Positions 1-8,360 of a stretch of 64,000 nucleotides of DNA are shown piece by piece. The notes under the pieces are model-generated. The model was not told the DNA's origin, made no database searches, and saw nothing but the letters and a program-made list of their open reading frames with translations. Position numbers and translations under genes: made by a program. The stretch is from Nitrospirales bacterium (GTDB taxonomy: Bacteria; Nitrospirota; Nitrospiria; Nitrospirales; UBA8639), in contig JAJDBQ010000162.1 in NCBI GenBank assembly GCA_029261255.1, positions 1-64,000 of the forward strand. The letters are read 5' to 3'. Every line of letters starts with the position of its first letter. Positions within the stretch are counted from its first letter, which is position 1.

Positions 1-80
1 CATAATTCCTTGGCGCCATGAGGCGTCAGCGCCACACGGAATTCATGATCTTTGATTTCCTTAGGAACCCCAATCATCAT
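1..80 (-). CDS. ald: Alanine dehydrogenase, N-terminal fragment (cut by window edge)
   Basis: Only the first 26 codons lie in the window, on the minus strand. The reading starts MMIGVPKEIKDHEFRVALTP, which matches the conserved N-terminus of alanine dehydrogenase (IGVPKEIK..E.RVA.TP), the enzyme that interconverts L-alanine and pyruvate plus ammonia with NAD. A good ribosome binding site (AAAGGAG on the minus strand, 88-94) sits 7 nt upstream of the first of two tandem ATG codons, so the upstream ATG at 80 is preferred. The related enzyme PntA/lysine-type transhydrogenase shares this motif, but the fit to Ald is better. Everything past residue 26 is outside the window. Confidence 0.8.
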   Translation of the reverse strand, partial: MMIGVPKEIKDHEFRVALTPHGAKEL

Positions 81-270
81 GGACAGACTCCTTTAGTGTT
101 TTCTGAAAAAATCAACGAAAAATTCTCTTCTAAAATATCGACGGCTACTATTGATGCACTTACAGCTCATGACCGACATTTACCTAGACAGCTTCAAGAA
201 ACCTCAGGTAAGATTGCCTCAGCTTGTTATCCAATTTATTAGGGTTTTATTAATCACAAATGTCTCTTTG

Positions 271-615
271 ATGAGTAAATTCACACACCATATTTTTGTC
301 TGCATCAATGAACGCCCCAAAGGTGACCCACGAGGGTGTTGTGCGGCATTGGGTTCAGTGGGGTTGCATGCCTTCTTTAAAAAAGAAGTAGAACGTCTCG
401 GACTAAAAGGAATCGTCCGAGCAAATAAAGCTGGATGTTTGGATCAATGCGAATATGGCCCAAGTGTTGTGATTTATCCCGAAGGGGTCTGGTATTGGGT
501 CGGGAAAGAAGCGGATGTCACAGAAATCATGGAACGGCATATTGGTAAAGGGGAAATCGTGGATCGATTGCTCATGCCCGGGAAAAACGGTTCGCTTCCC
601 ATGGTCAAAGCATAA
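271..615 (+). CDS. Thioredoxin-like [2Fe-2S] ferredoxin
   Basis: 114-residue protein starting at ATG 271; the frame is open upstream but only MSKFTHHIFVC gives the usual N-terminus. Cysteines 11, 23 (with 24), 56 and 60 form the C-x11-C...C-x3-C pattern of the thioredoxin-fold [2Fe-2S] ferredoxins (Aquifex Fd4 / NuoE-C-terminal type), and the conserved stretch after Cys60 (EYGPSVVIYPEGVWY) is also typical. These are soluble one-electron carriers; the partner is not known. It is followed, after a 93-bp gap, by an unknown protein that overlaps a second ferredoxin-like gene, so the three may form one redox unit. No clear Shine-Dalgarno precedes this start, which leaves the exact start uncertain. 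Confidence 0.85.
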   Translation: MSKFTHHIFVCINERPKGDPRGCCAALGSVGLHAFFKKEVERLGLKGIVRANKAGCLDQCEYGPSVVIYPEGVWYWVGKEADVTEIMERHIGKGEIVDRLLMPGKNGSLPMVKA

Positions 616-708
616 CATTTCCTTCTACAAAAATTCTCTTTCACGACTGAACCGAAATACTCACCGTACGAAACAATAGAGTTCCTTCAAACGACAGCAA
701 TTTCTCTA

Positions 709-1143
709 ATGGGTAATGAAGCAAAATGGAACGCCAACTTAAAGAAAGTGGCGTACCTGAAAACCTTTCCCGGGTGGCTCTCGTCATGGGAGCAAGGCGT
801 CGGATCCTGCATTGAGCGCATCATTCCAATTCCTGAGCAGGCTCGTCATACCGTGCTCCTACTCTCTGAGGGGAAATTTATTGTGACACCCCAAGCCCAT
901 GACGAACCTCAAATGGTGACAGCCGGACTCCTCGCTGCTCGCCCACATCTGGAAGACACGCATGCTGAAGCGTTTCAAGAATATGACCGTCTCACGTTGG
1001 TCGACCAAGAGGCCGGACGAACCGCACGCTTGGAAAATATTCTGAATGCAATCGACAACAATCTCGAACGAATTCCTGAACTCAAATCCCACATTCGAAA
1101 ACTTGTGACTCAATGGGATAACGAAAGTCCTCGCTCATCATGA
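709..1143 (+). CDS. Uncharacterised protein between two ferredoxin genes
   Basis: 144 residues, not recognised. It has no signal peptide or membrane segment, a predicted alpha/beta N-terminal half (a VLLLSEGKFIVTP strand around residues 48-60) and a helical, charged C-terminal half. Its stop codon overlaps the start of the next gene (1140), which argues for translational coupling with the [4Fe-4S] protein and for a shared redox role. The pattern 'hypothetical protein plus small ferredoxin' is seen in Nitrospirota genomes, but I cannot name a family. The ATG at 709 is the first in the frame; no strong ribosome site is visible. Confidence 0.65.
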   Translation: MGNEAKWNANLKKVAYLKTFPGWLSSWEQGVGSCIERIIPIPEQARHTVLLLSEGKFIVTPQAHDEPQMVTAGLLAARPHLEDTHAEAFQEYDRLTLVDQEAGRTARLENILNAIDNNLERIPELKSHIRKLVTQWDNESPRSS

Positions 1144-1418
1144 ATATGTTAGAAATGTTTTCTGGAGCCTTATTTGAAGGAGTCAGCCCTATGATGGTAA
1201 GAAGAGATCATTTGCTTAGGAACCCAGACCGTTGCAACCACAATGCGGTTTGTGTTCCCGTGTGCCCGACTGGGTCTTGGCTTTCAACACCGCCCTATAA
1301 ATTTGATTCCTCTCGATGCTTAGAAACCTGTCGGCTGTGCTTGGATGCCTGCCCGACTCAAGCCATTTACGGCGTCTTCCGCAAAGGCGAAAAACTCCTC
1401 AGTCCCAAACAAGAATAA
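1140..1418 (+). CDS. Atypical small [4Fe-4S] ferredoxin-like protein
   Basis: 92 residues, overlapping the upstream gene by 4 nt. Two cysteine clusters are visible: Cys32-x5-Cys38-x3-Cys42-Pro and Cys60-x3-Cys64-x2-Cys67-x3-Cys71-Pro. The second contains a complete C-x2-C-x3-CP motif. In the first, the second cysteine of a normal C-x2-C-x2-C-x3-CP motif is Asn35, while Cys60 is an extra cysteine just before the second cluster. The protein could bind one regular cluster and one unusual cluster in which Cys60 replaces the missing ligand. The role is electron transfer by family; the partner is unknown. The gene ends 2 bp before the convergent squalene-synthase-like gene. Confidence 0.8.
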   Translation: MNMLEMFSGALFEGVSPMMVRRDHLLRNPDRCNHNAVCVPVCPTGSWLSTPPYKFDSSRCLETCRLCLDACPTQAIYGVFRKGEKLLSPKQE

Positions 1419-1419
1419 A

Positions 1420-2460
1420 TTAGATAATTCGTTTTCGCCAATAGCCCCAATACGCTGTGGCGACAGTCGTACACCCACCAGTGAGTCCCGTCATGGCCAC
1501 AATGCCATAGATGTCGCGTCGTGCAATCTTGATGGATTCATTGGGATCTAACAGGTGTTGATTCATCGACAACGCTTGTAACGTTCGAATGCCAATCAAA
1601 AGAGGCCACATGCACGCGAGTCGCAGCCGTACCTCGAAACGAGGAATCGCCATCGTATATTGCCAACCCTGATCCAGATGATCCCGCGCTTCTTGAATCA
1701 ATTGCCGAAACAACGGACGAAATGCTCGTGACGCCGACGGGTCAAGCAGTTGCTCAGGCGACAAGTTCACCTGCTTGAGCAATATCTCTGGTATATAACA
1801 TCTACCGTTCTTGAGATCTTGTGGAATATCGCGAAGAATATTGACCATCTGCAGCCCCTTGCCATAACGAATACCAAGTGGGCTCATTGTTGACTCTTCC
1901 CAGCGTTTCATTCCTGGAAGATGCGCACACATCATCTTCGTCCAAAACTCACCTACGCACCCCGCGACAGCATAGGTATAGTATTCAAAATCCTGTACGT
2001 CTGCTAATGCATGAACCGTGTGTTCGTGGCTCTTGGGAAATTCCTGGAGATCAAACTCCATTCCACCAATTAACACCGAGACCACTTGTGTAATCTCAAA
2101 CTGATCCACCCGACTCAACCTGAGGTACATTTGAAAACATTGCTCGAGTTGTTCGAGGAGTCGTCGTTCATCTGTATTCGTAAGCTTTGGGATCACTTGC
2201 TCTTGGATCTTCTCAATGAGATTCCATACAGGCGCCTCACTTCCAAACTGTTGCTTCAGTTGCTGTAAGCACTGCAAGCGAACGACATCATCTAATTCAC
2301 CCGTATCAGCAATCGTATCGGCCGAGCGCGCAAACAAATACGCAAGACCAATTTGCGAACGAACGGCTTGAGGCAAGACCCTGAGGGTGAGATAAAATGA
2401 ACGAGAGACACGCTTGAGCACATCACCCAAGAGTGCACGATCAGATGAAGAAAGGGACAT
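1420..2460 (-). CDS. Squalene/phytoene synthase family protein (squalene-synthase type)
   Basis: 346 residues. The first aspartate motif is SADTIADTG (Asp48...Asp52), similar to the DTIED form of squalene synthases, and the second is NILRDIPQDLKNGRCYIP near residues 210-228. These bind Mg-diphosphate in head-to-head condensation of two prenyl diphosphates. The stretch YAVAGCVGEFWTKM matches the YxxxVAGxVG motif of squalene synthase, and a C-terminal hydrophobic stretch (about residues 315-335) could anchor it to the membrane. The product, squalene or dehydrosqualene, would feed hopanoid or carotenoid synthesis; no cyclase or desaturase gene lies in the window. Convergent with the ferredoxin gene. 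Substrate choice cannot be settled from sequence alone. Confidence 0.85.
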   Translation of the reverse strand: MSLSSSDRALLGDVLKRVSRSFYLTLRVLPQAVRSQIGLAYLFARSADTIADTGELDDVVRLQCLQQLKQQFGSEAPVWNLIEKIQEQVIPKLTNTDERRLLEQLEQCFQMYLRLSRVDQFEITQVVSVLIGGMEFDLQEFPKSHEHTVHALADVQDFEYYTYAVAGCVGEFWTKMMCAHLPGMKRWEESTMSPLGIRYGKGLQMVNILRDIPQDLKNGRCYIPEILLKQVNLSPEQLLDPSASRAFRPLFRQLIQEARDHLDQGWQYTMAIPRFEVRLRLACMWPLLIGIRTLQALSMNQHLLDPNESIKIARRDIYGIVAMTGLTGGCTTVATAYWGYWRKRII

Positions 2461-2541
2461 ACGTTAGGAAATAAACTAATTAAACACGACCCAGCAAAAG
2501 TCGTACTTACTGGAAAACAAAAGACATCAGGTGAAGCCGGG

Positions 2542-2655
2542 AATGCTCAAAAATGCTGACCAGTAAGGCCTGAGGACTTTTGACGAGCGGATCGTACGTG
2601 AAGTACGTGAGCACGGCAAATTGACGAGAACGCAGCTGGCAGCTTTTTTCAGCAT
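2542..2655. repeat. Dispersed palindromic repeat, family A, copy 1 (short form)
   Basis: Ends are inverted: AATGCTCAAAAATGCTG on the left and the complement of AATGCTGAAAAAAGCTG on the right. The centre carries an inner hairpin around CGTACGTGAAGTACG followed by TGAGCACG. It starts 81 bp upstream of the squalene-synthase-like gene and ends 5 bp after the cupredoxin stop, so it could act as a transcription terminator for the cupredoxin gene. It shares the inverted ends and core with five other copies in this window. Confidence 0.8.
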
Positions 2656-2660
2656 TCACG

Positions 2661-3080
2661 TTACTGGACGATGAGATGACCCTCCATCCCCTCCTCACGA
2701 TGAGTTGGGAAAAAGAGCAATTGTTTATCACAATAAAATGGATAGATCCCAGGCTCGGTCAATGTCAGCGTGTGAGACTGGTTTTCTCCACTAGAAATAT
2801 CAACGCCTAATATTCGTACACCACTAGGATCGTCCAATAAAAAATTATGAGGAACCAAGAAAGACTGGTTGCGCAATAGCAACGTAAACGGCGTACCAAC
2901 AGCGACCGAAATTTCAGAAGGAGAAAACACATAACTTTCCATATCAATCACAATCTTTCCTGAAGTTGACTCTGCGCTTTCTGCCGAGAGTTCCTCAGAT
3001 AGCACAAGTGCGTTCTGGCCAGAAAAAATGACGGTCAAAGCAAGAACCGACACAAAACGTGTATAATATGAAGAGGACAT
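2661..3080 (-). CDS. Secreted cupredoxin (type 1 copper protein)
   Basis: 139 residues from the ATG at 3080, chosen because GGAGG sits 7-8 nt upstream; an in-frame ATG at 3104 has no such site. An N-terminal signal peptide (about residues 1-32) sends it to the periplasm. The cupredoxin beta-fold follows, with candidate copper ligands His78 (VPHNF), Cys117 (FYCDK), His127 and Met132. The Cys-to-His spacing is nine residues, longer than in azurin or plastocyanin (two to four), which defines an extended copper loop; His135 is an alternative ligand. The likely role is periplasmic electron transfer or copper handling. The family-A repeat lies immediately downstream. Confidence 0.85.
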   Translation of the reverse strand: MSSSYYTRFVSVLALTVIFSGQNALVLSEELSAESAESTSGKIVIDMESYVFSPSEISVAVGTPFTLLLRNQSFLVPHNFLLDDPSGVRILGVDISSGENQSHTLTLTEPGIYPFYCDKQLLFFPTHREEGMEGHLIVQ

Positions 3081-3312
3081 GGCATACCTCCAAGTCAAAA
3101 TCATACCCGTATGATAACGATTTAAGTAGGAATGGTCACCTGATCCCGATTCTTGACTCTCAATTTCTCAGTGTTATCTTTAGAGAAGCAAGAAATGATC
3201 AAAACCTGGTAGAATAACACTTGAGAAATATGAATCAATCACGGAGCTGTTGTATATTTCTAGGGAATAGCTGATATATGCCTCATATCAATACTGACAT
3301 CAAGCTCCGACA

Positions 3313-3432
3313 GGAATGGTCAAAAAAGTCCTCCAGCAAGACCACAGCACTTTTGGCGAGCGGAGCGTACTTATAGTACGTGAGCACGACCAAAGGGCGA
3401 GAACACCGCTGGTGGCTTTTTTCAACATTCCA
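3313..3432. repeat. Dispersed palindromic repeat, family A, copy 2 (short form)
   Basis: Begins GGAATGGTCAAAAAAGTC and ends with the complement of GGAATGTTGAAAAAAGCC, an inverted pair. The inner hairpin is CGTACTTATAGTACG. It lies between the divergent cupredoxin and htpX genes, upstream of the htpX ribosome site. The rest of 3081-3503 holds the two promoters, which I cannot place with certainty. Confidence 0.8.
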
Positions 3433-3503
3433 ATCATATTATTTTCATGAATCATACAATCATCACTTACGACAGTAGGACAGCTGCATAAGGGAGTTAG
3501 ACT

Positions 3504-4391
3504 ATGAAAAAATTCAAAGGTATTGGGTTATTACTACTTGGCAATATCCTCATCTTTATCACACTTTCTATTTCGTTCACGGTGTTGTCAGAATTTGTCC
3601 TTCCTGTTTTTTTTGGTATTGACCTACGAGGCTCAATTTCTCAACAGGACTTGTTATGGTCCTTTGTCATAGGGTTTGGCGGGGCGTTTATGAGCTTAGC
3701 CTTTTCTAAACAGATGGCGAGGATGTTTATTGATTGCACGCAAATTACCGAACCACGAGGCCAAGCTGAGGTGATGTTGTATGAAACCGTTCAAAAAATT
3801 TCAGCCAAACTAGACATCACAATGCCAGAAGTTTGGATTTATGAATCGCCTGACCCAAACGCATTTGCCACTGGTCCATCAAAAAATAATTCAATGGTCG
3901 CCGTCTCGACCGGACTGATGAGTCATTTAAATGAAGGAGAAGTCAGAGCGGTCATCGCTCATGAGATGGGCCATGTCTATAACGGAGATATGTTTACCAC
4001 GACAGTCCTCGCTGGACTCATGAATACGTTTGTCTACTTTATTAGCCGGACAGTCGCTCGCCAGCTTGGTGAGCGTAACATCATGTTATATTATGCAACA
4101 TATTTCTTTCTCCAAATCGTACTGTCAGTCTTAGCGATGATACCCATCGGCTGGTGGTCACGTCGCCGCGAATTCGCAGCTGATCGATTTGCCGCAAATA
4201 CAGTTGGGAGTCAACATATGATTGCTGCATTAGAAGGCATTGATCGATGGGTGCAACGGACACAATTCCAATACGAATCCAAAGACGCTCTAGCGACCAT
4301 GAAAATTTCAGGACAATCCCAAAGTTTCATGCAGCTTTTTTCGACACATCCCCCCATTGAAGATCGAATTGCAGCCTTGCGCCAACTCTAA
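3504..4391 (+). CDS. htpX: Membrane zinc metalloprotease HtpX
   Basis: 295 residues, the normal family length. Two N-terminal membrane segments (about residues 7-35 and 48-70) precede the zinc motif His153-Glu-Met-Gly-His157, and two more follow (about 170-190 and 195-220). The third zinc ligand is Glu223 in RRREFAADRFA. HtpX degrades damaged or misfolded inner-membrane proteins together with FtsH and is usually induced by heat or envelope stress. The gene stands alone, preceded by a GGGAG ribosome site and followed by a strong terminator at 4415. The family-A repeat upstream may influence its expression. Confidence 0.95.
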   Translation: MKKFKGIGLLLLGNILIFITLSISFTVLSEFVLPVFFGIDLRGSISQQDLLWSFVIGFGGAFMSLAFSKQMARMFIDCTQITEPRGQAEVMLYETVQKISAKLDITMPEVWIYESPDPNAFATGPSKNNSMVAVSTGLMSHLNEGEVRAVIAHEMGHVYNGDMFTTTVLAGLMNTFVYFISRTVARQLGERNIMLYYATYFFLQIVLSVLAMIPIGWWSRRREFAADRFAANTVGSQHMIAALEGIDRWVQRTQFQYESKDALATMKISGQSQSFMQLFSTHPPIEDRIAALRQL

Positions 4392-4414
4392 CGTTCTTCA
4401 AACTACCTAAATAT

Positions 4415-4448
4415 AAAAGGGACTTGGCTCAGCCAAGTCCCTTTTTTT
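4415..4448 (+). terminator. Rho-independent terminator after htpX
   Basis: A near-perfect hairpin with the arms AAAAGGGACTTGGCT and its complement, followed by eight T residues, 24 bp after the htpX stop. It would end htpX transcription. Confidence 0.9.
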
Positions 4449-4680
4449 TGCCCATTTATCATTATTGAGAACGCTAGGAAGAAAACAGAAGAAAGCCGCT
4501 CTGGCGCACACGCGTTCGACCGAGCCAGATCAGATGTAAAGGAACGTCTAAAAACCAAGATTGTTTTGTGAGTGCAAGGAAACCACACGCACAAATCCGC
4601 AGTGTATGAGCGAATACATGAGGATTTGAGCACGAGGCTGACGCCGCATTCGCGAAATAAGACGGTTTTTTGAAATGCCC

Positions 4681-5037
4681 TTAATTGAGATTGGGAACTG
4701 TTTGTGCTTCTTGAAACACCGGGGGGATTTCAGGGAGACCATGTTGCTGCAACACAGGAAGAAGGGAAGCAGGAGGCTTCACAAGAGCAACAGGAATACC
4801 GAGTTGTCGAAAATTATGCAATCCAAATCCACACAGCACAAGTCCTATGGGATCAATGGATTCAACATCAGAAAAATCAATGACCACTTGTCGGTTGTTC
4901 AGCCTAGTCGCCCGTTCCGTCGCTTGCTCAAACATCTCACTCAAAGACGGATTGACGTTTCCAAAAATTCGAACAATGATCGCATGTGGTAAAATCTGAA
5001 AACCCCAATGCATGTTCTGCATACCTTCATCTGACAT
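4681..5037 (-). CDS. STAS-domain protein (anti-sigma factor antagonist-like)
   Basis: 118 residues from the ATG at 5037, preceded by GAGAGGTGACGATA; an upstream in-frame start at 5091 lacks this site. The STAS fold is recognised from IVRIFGNV...VVIDFSDVESIDPIGLVLCG. In phosphorylatable antagonists such as SpoIIAA the motif reads D-S-[ST]-G; here it is Asp62-Pro63-Ile64-Gly65, so the usual phosphoserine is absent. It may therefore be a scaffold or ligand-binding STAS protein and not a partner-switching target of a kinase. No kinase or phosphatase of that type lies next to it. Downstream sequence (4500-4680) holds a divergent palindromic repeat. Confidence 0.8.
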   Translation of the reverse strand: MSDEGMQNMHWGFQILPHAIIVRIFGNVNPSLSEMFEQATERATRLNNRQVVIDFSDVESIDPIGLVLCGFGLHNFRQLGIPVALVKPPASLLPVLQQHGLPEIPPVFQEAQTVPNLN

Positions 5038-5540
5038 TATCGTCACCTCTCTGATTATGAAAAAAGGAGCCACCCGAATATGACGATTCAAGCAGCCCCC
5101 ATCTATATATAGAAATATGAAAGGAATATATGGCTAAAGCCTATTCACCTCGAGCTCTCTAGCCAACCCACCTATATGACTAGATCTTGTCATAAATCTC
5201 CGGTTTGTTCATGCCAAGAAAGGCCGAGCGTTAATCTTACTTCGCTAATTGAAATTTTTGAGCGGAATGAATATCAAGGGGCTAACAAACTCAGGAATGT
5301 GTTCGCTATCACCGGCATTGCGAGGATTCAAAAAAATCCGTCCAGCAAGGCCGAAACGTTTGTTTCGGGCGGATCGAACCTTCTGTAGGTGAGCACGGAA
5401 AATGTGCGACCTGCCTATGCAAGGCCGCTTCGTCAGGCATGGAACCGCTAGCTTGTCAGTCGTAGTCGTGGCGAAGGCTGGCGGCTTTTTTCATCAGGCC
5501 CAATATTAAACGGAGCGCCGGAGGAATTAAAAAATGTTGA
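5038..5540. other. Intergenic region with family-A repeat copy 3
   Basis: No gene seen. The left part holds the promoter of the STAS gene; the right part is filled by the repeat annotated separately. Short open frames here are shadows of the repeat. Confidence 0.6.
5326..5499. repeat. Dispersed palindromic repeat, family A, copy 3 (long form)
   Basis: Inverted ends ATTCAAAAAAATCCGTCCAGC and ...GCTGGCGGCTTTTTTCAT. Between core and right end it carries an extra module of about 60 bp (CCTGCCTATGC...GGAACCGCTAGC) that is shared with copies 4 and 6 but absent from copies 1, 2 and 5. It lies next to the cca-like gene's 3' end and could serve as its terminator. Confidence 0.8.
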
Positions 5541-6935
5541 TCACTCACAATTCCTTCTCACCCATTCTTTGGCTTCTTCTAAACTTTGAACCTCTCCGTT
5601 CAGTTGTTTCTCAAACACTAGTTGGAGAATATCACCCATCTTTCGACCTGGCGAAAACCCTAGTTCAAGTAAGTGCCTTCCTAAGAGTAAAGGCTCAAGG
5701 CGCTGACTTTGAATATTGAGGCTTTCTGCCACGTCTAACATCGCTTTCATATTAGCGGGCAACTCTTTTGATAGCGGAGGACGACCGCTGTGGTCGGCCT
5801 CGACTAACCGACCGAGCATGGCAAGTGTTTCACCTGCAGCCGCCAACGCCACCGACAGTCTTCGCACATGCCGCAGGGAATCTTTAAAATCAACATGCGT
5901 AAGATGGTATCGACATAAGACGACGACCCGCTCCATCACACTTGACGGCGCACCAAGTCGAGCCAAGAAATCTTGAAAAATCTCTATGGTGTCACAATGG
6001 CCACGAGACCGAATGCGGCCATCAATCGTTTCCGTTGTTTCGGGCTTTCCCAAATCATGGCAAAGAGCCGCAAGCACTAAGATAGCCCGCTCGCCTTGAG
6101 GGAGTCCGTCTCGTTCCGCTATCAAAGCGGCCTCATCCGTAACCAACAAGGTGTGAGTCCACACATCCCCTTCTGGATGGAACCGTGGTTCCTGAGGGCA
6201 ATCAATCAACGACTTCAGCTCGGGATACATCTGAATCCAGCCGGCTTGAAGAAGAAACGTCAATCCAGCTGAAGGGAGAACGGATTGGGATGCCCATTTG
6301 TACCACTCTCCCCAAATACGTTCGATCGGAAGGGTCTGATATTCGGACAATATGTTATGCGACACTTCAAGCGTTTCAGGCGCTCCTGTTAACGAATATC
6401 TTCCAGCCAATTGCTGACCACGAAGAACACGTAGCGGGTCTTCTTGAAAATGTTCCGTGGTATGGCGAAGCACGTTCTGCTCAAGATCGGATAACCCGCC
6501 AAAAGGATCCAATAATTCCTGGGTTTCTGGATCCCAGGCCATAGCATTGATCGTGAAATCTCGTCGACTCGCAGCCTCATCAAAAGACATAAAAGGATCA
6601 GAGTGAATAGCAAACCCCTTATGTCCTAACCCTCTTTTCGATTCCCGCCGTGGGAGAGCGATGTCAATCGGCAATCCCTTCAGCCTGATGACACCAAAGG
6701 CTTCTCCGACCAAATCGAGAGGGAACTGACTCGAAAGAATCTCGACAAGGTGGTTGGGGTGAATGCCATAGACCTCAATATCAAAATCCTTAGGTGTCAG
6801 ACCCAGAAGCCAATCTCGAACACACCCTCCGACAAAAAGCGCCCGTCCGTTCGCGTTTTTCACTAAGCGCAGAATAACCGTGTGCGCGTCACGCACAAGA
6901 GGATCGTCGATCACCAAGGTAATATGTTTTTTCAT
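5541..6935 (-). CDS. CCA-adding enzyme / poly(A) polymerase family nucleotidyltransferase with HD domain
   Basis: 464 residues from the ATG at 6935; a TTG at 6956 would add seven residues, and neither start has a clear ribosome site. The N-terminal class II nucleotidyltransferase domain shows VGGCVRDWLLG and the metal motif DFDIEVYG, then RRDFTINAMAW and the RNA-binding segment (FQEDPLRVLRG). The C-terminal half carries an HD phosphohydrolase domain (HTLLV...HDLGKPETT...HC). This architecture is that of bacterial tRNA nucleotidyltransferases that add or repair the 3' CCA of tRNAs and trim the 2',3' phosphate. The one tRNA in this window already has an encoded CCA, so a repair role is possible. 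A poly(A) polymerase activity cannot be excluded. Confidence 0.85.
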   Translation of the reverse strand: MKKHITLVIDDPLVRDAHTVILRLVKNANGRALFVGGCVRDWLLGLTPKDFDIEVYGIHPNHLVEILSSQFPLDLVGEAFGVIRLKGLPIDIALPRRESKRGLGHKGFAIHSDPFMSFDEAASRRDFTINAMAWDPETQELLDPFGGLSDLEQNVLRHTTEHFQEDPLRVLRGQQLAGRYSLTGAPETLEVSHNILSEYQTLPIERIWGEWYKWASQSVLPSAGLTFLLQAGWIQMYPELKSLIDCPQEPRFHPEGDVWTHTLLVTDEAALIAERDGLPQGERAILVLAALCHDLGKPETTETIDGRIRSRGHCDTIEIFQDFLARLGAPSSVMERVVVLCRYHLTHVDFKDSLRHVRRLSVALAAAGETLAMLGRLVEADHSGRPPLSKELPANMKAMLDVAESLNIQSQRLEPLLLGRHLLELGFSPGRKMGDILQLVFEKQLNGEVQSLEEAKEWVRRNCE

Positions 6936-6956
6936 GATTGGTTTCGAAAATGACAA

Positions 6957-8000
6957 TTGAGGGTTGTACTCTCTTCTGCCTTCTCACATTACCAATTTTC
7001 TAAAGAAGTCATCTAGAAAAAATCGAAAGGAACGAAACATTCATCTAGAAAACCATCACAAGCAAGATCCCTGGCAATTAGATGTAGCAAAATAGCTCAA
7101 CATCCAGTCCCTAGAGCGCCACGGCAGCGCCTATCACTCCAGGTACGCGCGGTGACTGCTGCAGGGTTAGGCCACGGGATTATGACCAACTCAGAATGAA
7201 CCGGGTTAAGATACAACAAACCGAATCAATTGAAACAGACACTCCTCCGCATCACGTTGTGAACGATGACGATCAGTGGATAAGATTTTCCAACTTCATG
7301 GTCCACCAAGCTCATTGATGTTGCCGGGTGTCGGCCCGGCAGCCGACCACCTTTTGTTTCGGCAAAAGGTGGGAAAACCATCGACGCCCAGTTCGGTCAG
7401 ATCAGATGGGACGGACGCAAAGCTTGAGGAGGGCGGGCCAACTCGCTGCGCTCAGACAAGGCCCGTCAGGTGATTTAGGCGTCCGACCCAAAAGCCGAAC
7501 AGCAGGCGTCGGACATAGGAAAGAGGTGAAGGGCGCAGAGCTCAAACAAAGGAACCTAGGGCTTAAACAATCGAATAGACAAATGAGATGATAAACAATA
7601 CTGAACATGTAACACTTCGCTTAGGAGAACGGTTACATTTTGGCCATCATCAAGAAATGCAGTGAATTTATAAGTTATTGATTTAAAAAAATTTTCATTT
7701 TATTAACAACCTGAGATTCCTTAAAAAGGTACCCGAATGCCCATAGCGTAACTATGAGTGAAGATTTCTGAGTTACTTGCCAGACGGTTTTACCCGTGCT
7801 CCAGAGCATCCGAGCGATTTCGCTTTCTTACCTATCGCCGGGAAAGCAGAATAGTTGGCATTGAAGAATTCACCTGATTGATTATATGGGGCTTTTAATT
7901 TGCGCTTTTCCGGATAGCGAAAATTAAAACTGAAAGCGAGAAAGCTATCCTCATATGTTTCCTGGACTTCCACAGTCGGCTAGAAGCGGCCGTACAGCGA
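6957..8000. other. Gene-poor accessory region
   Basis: No convincing gene. It holds repeat B copy 1 (7322-7500), a hairpin at 7893-7929 with 12 of 13 arm bases paired (TTTTAATTTGCGC / GCGAAAATTAAAA), and AT-rich sequence near 7660-7720. The open frames here have no family signature or ribosome site and mostly overlap the repeat. Confidence 0.5.
7322..7500 (+). repeat. Repeat B, copy 1 (direct)
   Basis: Has an opening TGCCGGGTGTCGGCCCGGCA stem, the palindrome CTTTTGTTTCGGCAAAAG (7351-7367) and the block GCCAACTCGCTGCGCTCA (7437-7454). The same elements in the same order occur on the opposite strand at 10960-11135. Confidence 0.75.
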
Positions 8001-8360
8001 TCATGTTGTGGGAAGCGGCAAGCCCTGTTGACGTAAGAATGAAAGTGCATTGAAATAGCCGCGTTGAAAGACTATGTGGTCATCAACGATGTGAAAGAAT
8101 CCGCACCCACGTAATCCCTTCGGGTCTTTCCATTCCAGTATCGCCCAATCTCCGTCCTGAAAAATGTTCTCAATCTGGCAAATCATTGTGGCGCGGCCAA
8201 AATCCCGATCGAACATCTCTTTGATGGCGTTGCGACCCATTGCTGGTTCTTGCACCACCTGATGATTAACCGCATCTTCGGCGTAATACTTTGCCACATC
8301 ATCTGCATCGGCACGGTTGAATGCTAATACCCAGTTTTTCACTAGTTCCCGAGGTTCCAT
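8001..8360 (-). CDS. SnoaL-like / NTF2-fold protein
   Basis: 119 residues from the ATG at 8360, with AAAGGAG about 12 nt upstream. The pattern LVKNWVLAFNRADADDVAKYYAEDAVNHQ...GRNAIKEMF is characteristic of the SnoaL-like subgroup of NTF2-fold proteins, cone-shaped small proteins that act as cyclases, isomerases or unknown ligand binders. No catalytic assignment is possible from sequence. The gene stands alone inside the accessory segment between the two B repeats, beside a region of higher GC content, so it may be acquired. No operon partner. Confidence 0.8.
   Translation of the reverse strand: MEPRELVKNWVLAFNRADADDVAKYYAEDAVNHQVVQEPAMGRNAIKEMFDRDFGRATMICQIENIFQDGDWAILEWKDPKGLRGCGFFHIVDDHIVFQRGYFNALSFLRQQGLPLPTT

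Noticed and set aside
7276-7591. Plus-strand frames at 7276-7473 and 7328-7591
   Set aside because: They run through repeat B; no ribosome site or family signature.
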